Assembly (NCBI RefSeq): GCF_900496995.4
Contig: NW_024470387.1
Span: forward strand, 62,001 to 126,000
Source of the DNA: Aquila chrysaetos chrysaetos
Taxonomy: Eukaryota > Chordata > Aves > Accipitriformes > Accipitridae
Direction: 5' to 3'
Length of the DNA stretch: 64,000 nucleotides
In this document: in pieces, positions 52,914-63,900 of the stretch
How the letters are laid out: the number at the start of each line of letters is the position of its first letter
Position numbering within the stretch: the first letter of the stretch is position 1
Notes under the pieces: model-generated
What the model saw: only the letters and a program-made list of their open reading frames with translations
Database searches by the model: none
Told to the model about the DNA's origin: nothing
Made by a program: the position numbers and the translations under genes

Positions 52914-52991
52914 GTGCGCACGGCGGACATGGGGGGCTACGCCACATCCTTGGATTTCACCCAAGCCGTGATAGCCGCCCTGGATGTCTAG
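52914..52991 (+). CDS. IDH3B: Alternative last exon of IDH3B (382 aa isoform)
   Basis: After a good acceptor (CTCTCCTTGCAG) this exon reads VRTADMGGYATSLDFTQAVI AALDV and a stop. It parallels exon 12 ([20 protein letters not shown]) and starts at the same phase, so either can follow exon 11. Two alternative IDH3B C-termini are known in mammals, and the pair is seen here too. AATAAA at 53,054 ends this form. The choice of 3' end would decide the isoform, because the first form polyadenylates upstream. Confidence 0.85.
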   Translation: MRTADMGGYATSLDFTQAVIAALDV

Positions 52992-53625
52992 GGCCCTTCG
53001 CCTCGTCCTCCCTGCTCCTGCCGTGCCCACCCGGTAATTTATTGCTTCCCTCTAATAAAAACAGCTTCTGCAGCATGACGGGGGTCTGCCCGGAGTGCTC
53101 CGAACACACGCGGCCCCATCACTTCCCTCCTCACCCGGGGTGGCCCCCGTGGTCACCTCCCACCCAGGTGAGGGGAGCCACAGCCCCTCCCAGGCTCCTG
53201 CTCCTTCAGCGGCAGCAGCTGCAGCAAAACAAGACCAAAGGGGATCGACAACAACCTCAGCCCTTTATTGAGGGTCACTCACGCCAAGGAGGTTTCCTGC
53301 CCCCTGCACCAGGCAGGCAGTGGGTGCAGTCCAAGCCCCCCCCAGGGGAACGGGCTGCAGGGGGGCTCAAGGAGGCAGCGCTGCCTCAGGCTCCCATGCC
53401 ACCCAGGGGGCTGCGGGCGCCTTGGCCCTGCCAAAGGGACTCACCCAAACCACCAGGTGCCAAAAGGCCTTTAATGCGGCCGCCCCGCCGCGCTACACTG
53501 CCGGGGGGGGGCAGCTGCCGCAGAACGCTGGCAGCTGGGCAAGGGGCTGCACCGAGATGAGCTCCTGTCAGTCTGCAAGTCCATACGGCTGGAGCACAGC
53601 CCGGCTCCAGCTCTGCCCTGCTCCC

Positions 53626-56600
53626 CTAGTGCTCTGCATCCCTGGCCTTCTCCTTCTTCTTCTTCTTTTTCTTCTTCTTCTCCTCCTCATCCGCCTCTAC
53701 CATTAGCTTCCTCTTCTTCTTGGGCAAGACTTCTTCTTCCAGCCCATTCTCCTCCGGTTCAGAGTCCGTCTCCGGCTCCTGCTGCTGCTTCTTCTTCTTT
53801 TTCTTCTTTTTGGGCTCGATGTCGTTCTCCTGAGGGGAACGCCCGGGTCAGCAGGAGCCGTGCCCAACCCAGGGAGCCCCATGTCCCAACTGCCTCACCC
53901 CCATGGGGCTGGGGCCCATCCCAGCCCCCTCCCACCCCACAGCCCCCTACCTCCACCTCCTCTGCGGCAGCAGCCAGAGCCTCTAGGCGTTGCTTCTCCC
54001 TCTTCTTCTTCTTCTTCTCCTTCTTCTCCTGCTTCCTCTTGACCTCGGCCACCACCTCGCTCGCCTGACGGAGGAGAGGGGGAGCTCAGCACCGTGGGAG
54101 AGGTTCCCAGCCCAGGACCCATCCCCACCCAGCGCCGCTGGTCGGATCAGCCTCATTAAATCAGTCTTTTGCCTCCATGGCGGGTCAGGACGGTGGTTTG
54201 ACATCACATCCGACAGCAAGGCCCTGCCCGTCCCCACGCAGCCTCACCTCCACCACGGCCTCCTTCATCACCTCCAGGTTCTTGCGGGGCGGCTCCCCCG
54301 TCTCATAGAAGGCCAAGCGCTCCTCCACCTGCTCCCGCAGCTTGTCCCCGAAGACACTGGTGGGGACTTCTGTGGGGAGAGGAGAGGGGCTCAGCACCCC
54401 CTGCCCCACCCCACCCCACCCCACCCCGCTCCACGCTCTGCTCAGACCACAGGAGTCACCATTCACACAGTGAGATGCTGTTGACGAAAAATATTCCCAT
54501 CATCGCAGAGGCAGCCCGGGACCCCGTCCCCCCCTCCCCTGGCACCTGAGAAGCAGTCGATGCGGGAGGCGATGGTGCACTTGTTGGCCAGGTAGCGGGA
54601 GATGCGCCCCTTGTTCTTAGCAGCCGCTCGCCCGATGAAGGTGGAGTGGAAGATGAGCCCGTACTTGGGAGTGTTCCCTCGCGTCTTCAGCGCCCTGGAA
54701 CCGGCCAGCAGAGCGGTCAGGGAGGGGACGCGGGAGCGCCCGTGGCCGAGGGCACCCCCACATGGAAGCCGCCACTGGCTGTCGCTCCTCCCCCAGCAGC
54801 CCCAGCTCTCACCCGCAAGCAGCCCAGCGCGACCCACTGGGACAGACGCCTTCCCCCACGGCCCCGCTAACCTCCGGGGGTGCCGGGGGGCACGGCCCCA
54901 CCGGGAGAGACACAAAGCCACGGTGGTCGCTCAGACACTGGCCTGGCTGATCACATGCGGCCAAGGCCATGGGGGCCCAGTGCATCGCAGCCGGCGGCCC
55001 AGAGGCCTGCCATCACCGCAACCACCCTGCAGCGGTACCTGAAAAGGGCTTTCTCGGCCCCCAGGATCTGCACCGTCGAGGCCGGGTACTTAGCCAAGTT
55101 TGTCAGGCTGCCAGCGTGGGAGATGAGACGGGCGCCCACCTGGGAAGGAGGAGGATGGGGGTTATGGCTGCCCACCACCACCGTGAGCCCGGCTCTGGGC
55201 CGCACACAGTCCCCCAGGCCAGGGATCAGCAATAAGAGATGTCAGCAGAACAGCTCAGTGGATTGACAGATTTGCTCAGACATCATCTCCGCAGCCTGGG
55301 GCGACCCGGGGCGCACACACGCTCACACTCACCACCTCCCCGATGAGGGCTGAGAGGCTAGGAGCCACCTGGCTCATCTTGGAGCGGAGATATTCCTGCA
55401 GGCCCTTGCGGTACTCGGAGAGCGAGATGACACGGCTAGAGAAGCTCTCGATGTTGATGAGATCAAGGGGAGAGATGTCCATCCCTGGCAAAACGGGTGT
55501 CGGGGGCTGAGCGGCACCTCCCCGGGCAGGCGTGACCCTTCCCGCCGCAGCCCACCCACCCTGGGAAGTGCAGCACTCCGGCAGAGCCACCGCCGACGCC
55601 TGTCCCCACTCACCCATGGAGGAGCGGGAGGCTTCCAGGATGGCCTGCGCCTTGGCACTGTCCATGACGATCTCCTCCAGCCCCTCCAGGCTCTCCTCGC
55701 TCAGCTCCTTGCGGTTCCCGATGAACTTGGCCAGCCGGCAGTAGGTGTAGTTCTCGGACACGATCTTGATCAGCTCGGGAAAGTGGTATCCGTACCACTC
55801 CCTGGGGAAGGACAGGGGACAACAGCGTCAGTGCTGCAGCCCGACCCCTCGCCCCGTGTGTCCCTCCAGGCATGCTCCGGCCGGGACGCCGTCACCCCAG
55901 CCGGGTCGCGCCTTTGAGGTGCTGCTCTCCCTCCCCGTTCTGTACAGGCAGCCAGAGGGGCGGCTGCCTGCGGTAAGCGTGGGGAGACGGGCCCGTGCCG
56001 CCCTCCCGCCCCGGGGACCCCTGCTCACCGCACGCGCATGGAGAAGGTGTTGATGTCCTTGTCCAGCTGGTCCAGGAGACTGATGGACTGGATGATCATG
56101 TTGTCCACGCGGTTCACGTTGAACTTCACTTTGGCCCGGGAGTAGCTGTGGCCGAGGCCCAGCTGGGCCTTGGAGGCCGACTGGGCGGTGAGGCCCTTCA
56201 CCAGCGCGTGGAAGTGCAGGCGGATCCCTGGCCAGGGAGCCAGCCGTCACCACGTCGTCAAGGGCGGCGGGTGTCCCCTCTGCACGGCCGGGGCGTCCCC
56301 CTCCACATCCCCTCCACGGCCAGACTCACCCCGCAGGATCTCGGCCACGACCCCCCCGGTCTGGCATTGGTAACCCAGCTCCTCCAGGATGGCGGCCCCG
56401 ATCTTGGCGTCGGCGACTCCCAGCAGTGCCTTCTTCTTCTTGGCCGGCATGGAGGTCTCCAGCAGGAGCCGCAGGTCCTCGTGGAGGATCCCTGCGAGAC
56501 GGGGGAGGGTGGAGGGGTCAGCGGGACCACGCAATTTCCCGTGGGGGGGGGTTACCCCGGTGCCCCCAGCCCCACCGCAGCCCGCTCACCCTCGGAGACG

Positions 56601-57144
56601 GCATTGATGTTCTCCAGGGCGCTCTGGGCCGACTTGAAGGGGGCGAAGGCCACCAGCTTCACCACGTTGTGGAACTTGCCGACGGTGAGGACGCTCTCCT
56701 CCACCTGCGGGGGGTGGGTGTCAGGCCCCCAGGGCACACGGTGGCCACCAGAACGCGCGGCCCGCGGGAATGGCGGCAGCACCAGGGTACGAGACCCTCG
56801 CCCCAGCCCCCCCCGGTTGCCCGTCCGCGGCCCATACCTGCGGCAGCAGCAGGCTGATCTCCTCCACCTCCCGCACGGCGAAGAGCGCGTACCCGGCGGC
56901 ATGCTCGAACAGCACGTGGAGCAGCACCTGCACCGGTACCGGTCACCGGGGGCTCGGGGCGGCCGCAGGCCCAGCTCCCGGCCCGCCCCGCGCTCCCACC
57001 CCACCCCCCGCCCCGGCGCGGCACAGGAGCCCCCGGCCCGGGCTCCGCGGCGCCCCGAGCCCACGCACGCCCATCCCCGGCGCCCACGGGCACCAGCCCG
57101 GCCCGATGCGGGCAGATGCTCCCGGCCCGGCAGACACTCACCAT
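53626..57144 (-). CDS. NOP56: NOP56, core box C/D snoRNP protein, 12 exons, 532 aa
   Basis: NOP56 pairs with NOP58, fibrillarin and 15.5K in nucleolar box C/D snoRNPs that 2'-O-methylate rRNA. Exons from the 5' end: 57142-57144, 56838-56927, 56590-56704, 56330-56491, 56029-56227, 55614-55801, 55333-55484, 55039-55139, 54546-54694, 54248-54369, 53951-54064, 53626-53829; they sum to 533 codons. Exon 1 holds only the ATG. The N-terminal domain starts [40 protein letters not shown] lies in the coiled coil; the NOP domain contains GAQ-like [20 protein letters not shown] and [20 protein letters not shown]. Exons 11-12 carry the KKE/KKK tail, shorter than in human (594 aa). Four introns host box C/D snoRNAs, so splicing couples the protein to its own RNA partners. 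AATAAA at 53,264-53,269 (minus) faces the IDH3B 3' end about 200 bp away. Confidence 0.97.
54141..54214 (-). ncRNA. SNORD57: Box C/D snoRNA SNORD57 (NOP56 intron 10)
   Basis: A terminal stem GTCGGA/TCCGAC encloses a C box (GTGATGT) and a D box (CTGA). The guide before the D box, ACTGATTTAATGAG, is complementary to 18S rRNA CUCAUUAAAUCAGU and places the methylated base, by the N+5 rule, on the A known as A99 in human, the SNORD57 target. The middle also matches my memory of human SNORD57. Confidence 0.9.
54436..54510 (-). ncRNA. SNORD56: Box C/D snoRNA, SNORD56 type (NOP56 intron 9)
   Basis: A stem CTCTGC/GCAGAG encloses ATGATGG (C box) and CTGA (D box). An internal guide TATTTTTCGTC is complementary to 18S GACGAAAAAUA. 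If the degenerate CAGC that follows is the D' box, the fifth position falls on the C of GACG, which is C517 in human 18S, the known SNORD56 target. Confidence 0.78.
54923..55025 (-). ncRNA. Probable box C/D snoRNA (NOP56 intron 8)
   Basis: A strong terminal stem (GTGGTTGC/GCGACCAC with one G-U pair) encloses GTGATGG near the 5' end and CTGA near the 3' end. At about 103 nt it is long for the class. I found no convincing rRNA complement. Its place between the SNORD110 and SNORD56 homologues is that of SNORD86 in human NOP56, an RNA implicated in NOP56 autoregulation; the identity is inferred only from position. Confidence 0.6.
55222..55290 (-). ncRNA. SNORD110: Box C/D snoRNA, SNORD110 type (NOP56 intron 7)
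   Basis: C box ATGATGT, D' box CTGA and D box CTGA are in order with a short GGA/TCC closing stem. The guide before D', ATCTGTCAATCC, is complementary to 18S GGAUUGACAGAU, and the fifth base points to the U known as U1288 in human, the SNORD110 target. Confidence 0.82.
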
Positions 57145-57159
57145 CCTACCGCTGCCGCC

Positions 57160-57470
57160 GCTGCCGCCCGGAACTGGCAGCGCCCCGCCGGAAGCCTGCC
57201 CCACCAGTCCACGGCCAATCAACGCATGCTGTCCCCGACGGATCCGCCCCCCAGCCAATCAGCTAGAGGAGCGGGCGGTCCCGCGTCTCTTTGCCGCCTG
57301 TACCAATCAGGCCTAGAAAGTGCCGCGGCCTCCCGCCCCTTCCTCCCCTCCGACCAATGGCGACCGCTGGCGTTCCTGCCGCCCCTTCCCGCGCTCCGCT
57401 CCTTACCCCGCGCCGCCGCCTGCCCCGCCCCCCACCGCGACCGCACGTGGCGGGACCCAACCCCCCCCCC
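57160..57470 (-). promoter_or_regulatory. NOP56 promoter with four CCAAT boxes
   Basis: CCAAT occurs on the plus strand at 57,215, 57,255, 57,303 and 57,354, about 40-51 bp apart, in the GC-rich DNA just upstream of the NOP56 start codon. Regularly spaced CCAAT boxes are a hallmark of NF-Y promoters. The DCTN1 poly(A) signal lies at 57,520, immediately beyond. Confidence 0.7.
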
Positions 57471-57519
57471 CCGGTGCCGGTGCAGGAAGGCGCGGGGCCG
57501 CGGGCAGGTTCAGAACAGC

Positions 57520-57525
57520 TTTATT
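57520..57525 (-). terminator. DCTN1 poly(A) signal
   Basis: AATAAAGCTGTTC on the minus strand, about 420 bases beyond the DCTN1 stop codon. The intervening 3' UTR (57,545-57,940) is very GC-rich, with long G and C runs. Confidence 0.7.
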
Positions 57526-57942
57526 CGAGAACGAGAGCGCCGGGGGGGACCGTAGGGCGGGAGTTGGGGGGGGCGGGAGTTGGGGGGGGGGGTTGCTCCC
57601 GCCGCCCTCCCGCCGCCGTCCCGCCGCCCTCCCGGTACAGCCCAGACCGCCCGCGGGGGGGGTTCCCGGGGGGGGCGGCGGCGGTTCGTAGTGTCTGACA
57701 GCGCTGGCAGCGGCGGCGGGAGGGTTGGGAGCCCCCGGCAGGGAAGGGGGGGGGGGGGGCAAGCGGCTCCGGCTCCCGCCCCACGCGTGGGGGGGGGAGG
57801 GAGGAAAAGCGGCCGGTCCCCCCGGGCGGAGGGCAGAGCCGGTACCGGGGTAGCACCGGGCTCTGGCAGGGGACGCTCAGCAGGGGGGTGGGGAAGGGGG
57901 GGTGCAATGAACCTCAGTCTGTGCGGGGGGGGGGCTCCCGGC

Positions 57943-60900
57943 TTAGAACATGAAGTGGCGCTGGAGCTGGTGGAGCAGCTCGGGGGTGAGGCGCACCCTG
58001 TGCACTTGGCCCTGCCCCGGCTGGCAGGGGAAGGTCACTTTGCCGAACAACACCAGGCCCTCCTCCTTCTCCCGCTTGGCCTGCAAGAGCCGAACAGCCG
58101 GGGTCGGGATCGGGGTCCGGGGGGGGGCAGCCGGTCCCTGCGCCAGCCAGGGCTGCGGGGACCAGGCTGTCCCCTCTCCCCACCCTCCTGCGGTGGGGAC
58201 GGGATGAGTGCCACGGGTCCTGGGGCCCCAAGCAGCACAGCGGAGCGAAGGGGATGGAGCACGGAGGTTCCTGACCCCCCGGCCCCATCCTTCGGCTGCT
58301 GCCCCAGGAAGAAGGGTCTCACCTTCAGGAAGGAGGAGGAGGGGAAGGTGCCGAAGTCGGTGGGGACGCTGGCACCTGGGCGCTGCTGAACGATCTCTCT
58401 CATTACCTCATCCTGGGGGGGGGGGGGGGGAAGGGGCAGAGAGCACAAGGTCACCTCCAGAACTGCACCGCTGCCCCACGGCTGCTCCTGCTGCTGCACG
58501 TGGGCTCACCGGCCCCCCCCCAAGCCCCTCACCACCCCCAGAGCCCTTCACCACCCCAAATCCCTGGGGACAAGGCAGAGGGGTCAAACCTGACTTTGTT
58601 TTGGAAGGGGAAAGGGGCAGCACCTCATTCCCCACTGCCACAGTCAGACGTGCCGCAGGGCGCACCGAAGTGCCGGCAGCACCAACGGGACGGCAACACC
58701 AGCTACAGTGCTCACACGGAGTCGTGCCCGTTCATTTCCCCCTCCCCAGCCCAGGGGAACAGGAGGGCTGGGCCTGGGGTGCTGCTGGGACACCCACCCT
58801 CCCGCGCCAGCACCTCGCCACAGCAGCAGCCGGAAAGCTGCCTGCAGCCCGGGCGGGTGAGGGCGGCACGGGGCGGGGGGGAAGCCTGCCTTACCTTTAG
58901 GGCGTCGACACTGTTTTTGAGGGACAACAGGCGGGACTTATACTCCACCAGCCACGCTGATGAGCTCCTTGCTACGGAAGACAGGTGAGAGACACAGGCT
59001 GGCAAAGCGTGGACAGGGCACTCATCCAGCGCTCCTTTCCCCAAAACACTCCAACACACAACACCGGGGCCTGCCTCGCCCAGCCCTGATGGACGGCGAG
59101 CCCTGCGGCTGGGCACAGACCAGCACCACAGCACGACGCTGTGCCGGCTTGTCCGAATGCCGATGCAGGGGAGATGGAGGTTTGCAGGAGGGAGGAGGAG
59201 GAAGGTGCCGTCCTCCCCGCGGCTCGGGGTCCATTCAGCCACAGGCACACAGCACATGCAGAGTGCCGGCTCAGCCAGCTCAGCTTCTTCGTTACCGGGG
59301 TAGGTTTTAAGGGGGGTCAAGAGGCTCCCGGCTCAGCCAGCAGCACCGCAGGGAAGATGCTGAGCCACGCTGACTCCAGGGAGCAGCTTCAGCCCCTGCG
59401 TGCCGAACCGGTGCCACGCTGTCCCCAGACACGAATGCCCGCAGCCAGGGGGACAGGGACGGCCACCTCTCGGGGGCACAAGGCCATTCCCTGCTGCACA
59501 GGGAAGCCCCATCAGCATGAGCAAGCCGGGATTGCTGCCACCAGAGCAGACCCCTGGCAGGTAGGTCTGAAGGGGTAGGCTGGAGCTCTGCTCTGGAGCA
59601 AACCCTGCTCCAGGTGCTGGCTGGATGGGAAGGAGGTGCCGGTCCCTCCCCGGGGCAGAGGGAAGATGCGGAGGTTGCTCACAGAGCGTGGGCCAAGCTC
59701 CCTCCGACTCACAGCTGCCCGTGACCCCCCTGCTCCCCAGGTGCTTCAGCCAAGGAATGTTCATGTAGGACCTACCCGACTTGATCTGCTTCATGTCCAA
59801 AACCTTGGTGGTGGCGCTCATGTGATAGATGGCTTGCAGGAGCTGGTTGGCCTTGCGATACAGCGCCTGTGCGCCCAGACCTTCTCCCTGCCTGTTGTTG
59901 AGGAGGGAGATCTTGGGTACCTGCAGAGGCGGCAGGCTGGCCAGCGTCATCCTCATCTGGGCTCCCTGGGACCGACGGGGAGAAGGTCATTAGGGGCAGG
60001 GTGTTTACTTGGGAGGAATTGAGCAGAGAAAATGTGGTGTAAAGGCAGCAAAAAGGAGAGCCCAAATGAAAAAAAGGGACTTAAAACTATAGTGAAAACA
60101 ACCAGAGGGTGGATCTTCCAAGGGTGGGAGCACAGAAGCCCACGGACAGCAGTGATGTCCCGAACGCACTAGGACACCAGAGGGAAGCCCTTGGACAACC
60201 AGCTGAGCACGTGTAAGACTTGGGGAGTGGGAAACAGGTCGGCACCTCAGTACTTACAGAACCGTAACTTGCCAGTGGCCACGTATGTGACTCATTAGAT
60301 TTAAGAACTATCATTAACAGCTTCATAGTTGTGCATAGTCATCTGCATAATTATATGTCTGAATTAATATTAGTGGAATGTTATTCAGTTAATTAGATTA
60401 CTTGCTGCTTTGCCAATTTCCTCACAGTGCGTTCATTAATCAATCAATGCCTTAATCAGTCTGCATCAGCTGGTATTTGGAGGCCCCAGTCTGAAGCAAG
60501 GGACCAAGGCTGGGCAGCGATGCCACCAGCACCCCCGGCTCTGCCGGCCACTCTGGCTCCCAGTCGTTGACACTGCACTCGGACCAAGCCCATGGCTCGG
60601 CCCCTTCCCCAAAGGAGCCAAAGCCCCTTCCCCAAAGGAGCCAAAGCTCATCACTAGCGGAGAGCTCGCTGCAAGCCCCGCAGCAGAGCTGTGCTCCTGA
60701 CCACCACCAGATGTGGTGGACTAAGCACCCTTCCTCCAGCTCATCCCACGCAGACTGCATCCCACGCAGACCTCCCTGGCCTCTTGGGACACGACTTTGT
60801 CCAAGACCACCAGCCGAAGGCAGGCACCAAGCCAGCACAAGCCCCCAGCCCAGAGCCTGTTGCTGGAGGAAGGCGAATGCCCCTGAGCAGTGCCGCAGTG

Positions 60901-63900
60901 CTGCAGGATGGCCCTTCCCTCGGGCTGCCGTGCTCCCAGGACAGAGCCCAAGCCTCCCACCGCAGGAACAGGAACAGGCACAGCCGTGCCCCGACTGGGC
61001 TCTTCGCAGAGCCCCTCTCTGTAAAGCAGAGTCCGACATGCCTTGCCATTCCTGTTTCTTTTCCTGAGGAAACCCACAGTGTGGAGGACAGAGCTGTTCT
61101 GCGGTGTTGGAGGGAGCACATCACCGCCGGCAGTGCTGGCAGCAGCCGGACCCTCAGGCTGCTCTGCCCGGCCCTGTGCTGTGGCATCCAGCTTCCCCCA
61201 GCCCTCCCTCCTCTCCTGCTCAACCTCCCAAGATACGGCATGTCCAAGCTGCGGGGTCTGGTGTGCCGGGACCCACTGGGACCTGCTCAGCACTGCGGGC
61301 ACCCAGGGACCCGCTGCAGGGCAAGGCACCTCCCCACACCTCACCTTGAGCCGGCTGTTCTCATTCTTGAGGTGCCTGATGCAATGCTGCAGGACTTCAA
61401 TTTGCTCGAGAAGAAGAGGTGAGTCCTTCACCTGGACAGGTCCTGAACCGCCTCCCGTCACCTGGCCAGCACCGACATCTGCAGACGGGCACCAACAGCA
61501 GCAGCATCAGCAACTGTCACACGCGAACGCGGGGCAGGACTGCTACAGCAGCACTGGACACGCAGACAGGCTCAGCAAAGGGACAAGTGTCTGCAGCGTG
61601 GGGGCAAGCAGCATCTGCTTGTGTGCACCCAGGCACCGATGGAGCCATCACAAGCATGTGGCACCTCCCGTCCCGCTCCCACGGAGAAGGCCAAGACACC
61701 AGCTGGCCAGGGCAGCACCTCACCCCCCCATGCCTCCTCAGCAGCCCGGCACCAGGCACTCCCAGTGCCCGCTTCCCGAAGGCTCGGGGCTGTGCCACGC
61801 TCTGGGCACTCCAGGGACCCGTCTCTCCGCTGCAGGAGTCACACCACTCTGCACCCATAGCAGTTTCATGCTCACCACTCCCTTCCCAGACTCCTGGTAC
61901 TGTCCAGGAGTGCACCAGCCACGAGCTCCCCTGCAGCACAGGCTGCTCGGGACCTGAGCCGAGCGCTGCCCTTGAGCAGGATCTGCATCCTTCCCCCTGC
62001 TCCCAAACCAAGCCTTGTCCCAGGGCCATGCTTGGGTGTCTTGGGACGCTAGTCCCCCCCGGCATGCACTTCTGGGGGCCGGAGGAGGCGGGGAGCACTG
62101 GCATGCTGGGGTGCAGTACCATACCTCTCTGCTGTTCCTCTGCAGTACGAGAAGAGGAGCCAGAGGAAAGACAAGAAGAAGCAGAATTAAAGCCAAGGAT
62201 CAAGTCTGAGAGGAGCCATGGCCAGAGGAGCTCTGGTCACCCATGGCTGTGTCCTGTGCTGAGCCCCATCCCCTGACTCCGGGAGCAGTGACCATCCCAG
62301 CCGCCCCGCCGGGGCAGTGGGACTCCACGTGCTGCTGCTGCAGGATCCGGCCAGGGCTGGCGAGCCCTGACCGCGTGCGCGGCTGTGAGCAACCCAAGCA
62401 GGACACGTGTGCACCCATGGCACGGCTCCTCCAGAGCTGCCCCACAACAGCCGCCTGTTGCTGTGGGTCCGAAGGCACGGTGATCCATGCTGACCTGCTC
62501 CGAGGTGCTCCATCCAAGCCCCCCCTATGCAGTGGTGGAGGAGCAGCTCCCGCCGACTGCCCCGCTGCACCCAGTGTGCACTACACCCCTGAGAGCTGGG
62601 GTCCCCTCAGGCTGCGCTCCCTGTGCCCCCAGCTTCCCCCTCTGAAACGCAGCGCTCGTGAGCAGGCTGGTGCTGGCACAGTGCTCACAGCGCTGCACAC
62701 ACTGTTCGGGACCGAGAACACGCTGTCAGCGTCCCTGAGAGCCAGAGCTCGTGGCCACAGTGACTCCGGGAGAGGCTGCAGCTCCACGAGGGCCAGGAGC
62801 TGCTGCATCCAGGAGCCAGGCTGCATCCAGGTGTCACGCAACACAGATCAGGTCAAAAGGATCAGGAACCTGGACCCAATGGATCGCTGCTGCGCTGGGG
62901 CCAGAGGGCCAGGCTGCTCCACAGCCACCCTGGTCACAGTCCTAAAGACACCAGGGCTCTCAGTTTGGAAGGCCACACAATGTCCTACAGCCAGAGCTCC
63001 TGACAAAGATGCCAAAGACCCGGTCCTGCCACCAGGCATTTTTTGTAGGACATTTCCTCCAGAGTGACAAGGAAGGTACTAACATCCCTGCTAGCCAGCA
63101 CAAGGACCTGCAACCTCAGCAAGCACCCATCCTGCACCATCACCCACCCCTTGCTGCTGAGGTTCACGAGAGCCCAGGAGGCACAGAGAAATCAGGTCTC
63201 ATTCTCTGAGCCAGCCAGGTCAGAGCAGCACAGCCCGAACAGCCTATCCGTGCCCTGGAGAGGCACGGCAGCGGAGGCAGGAGCTGCCTGCAGCAGCAAG
63301 AATGCGCCAGCGGGCAGGCACCGACTGCTGACTCTCCATGGGAGCATCCCTGTGGGAGGACTGGCCCACAGGCTGGGCCGGGCAGTACCAGCATTCGCCT
63401 GCCCACAGCTGCCAGAGCAGGGTGCCCTGCCACCAAGGGCCCCCCCAGCCCCAGCCAGCTGCAGGGACACCCCAGGCTGGCTCCTCAAGAGGTGCCACCA
63501 TTGCCCTGTCCGCCCAAGCACGGAGCTGCCGGACACTGCGGGGGAGCTGCAGGCTCTCCGCACTCCCTGGTCATCATTACAGCCTGAACACCTCCTGTCT
63601 TCTCCCCTGCCAGCCGCACCAGAGGCTCTGGCTTGCTGCGGGAGGGCCAGGCGGGCAGAGCAGTGAACTGTTGGAGCACCGTTCCCAGTCCGAGCTCCCG
63701 CGCTGCCTCCCAGGCAGGCATCACACAGACACTGCAGGGAATCCTCTGCACCGCTCCTGGACTCTGTGTCAGGAGGACATCCCAGGCTCCCTTTCCAGCC
63801 TGCAAATACCTCACACCAGCTGCAGCAGTGTTCCAGTGCTCTGGGGACGCTGGTTACGCACCTCCGGCAATGCCAGACACGATGGAGGCAACTCCAGAGG

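Noticed and set aside
62138-62190. Plus-strand basic peptide [14 protein letters not shown] before a stop, after a CTCTGCAG acceptor
   Set aside because: It lies antisense within a DCTN1 intron with no matching upstream exon or poly(A) signal; probably coincidence.
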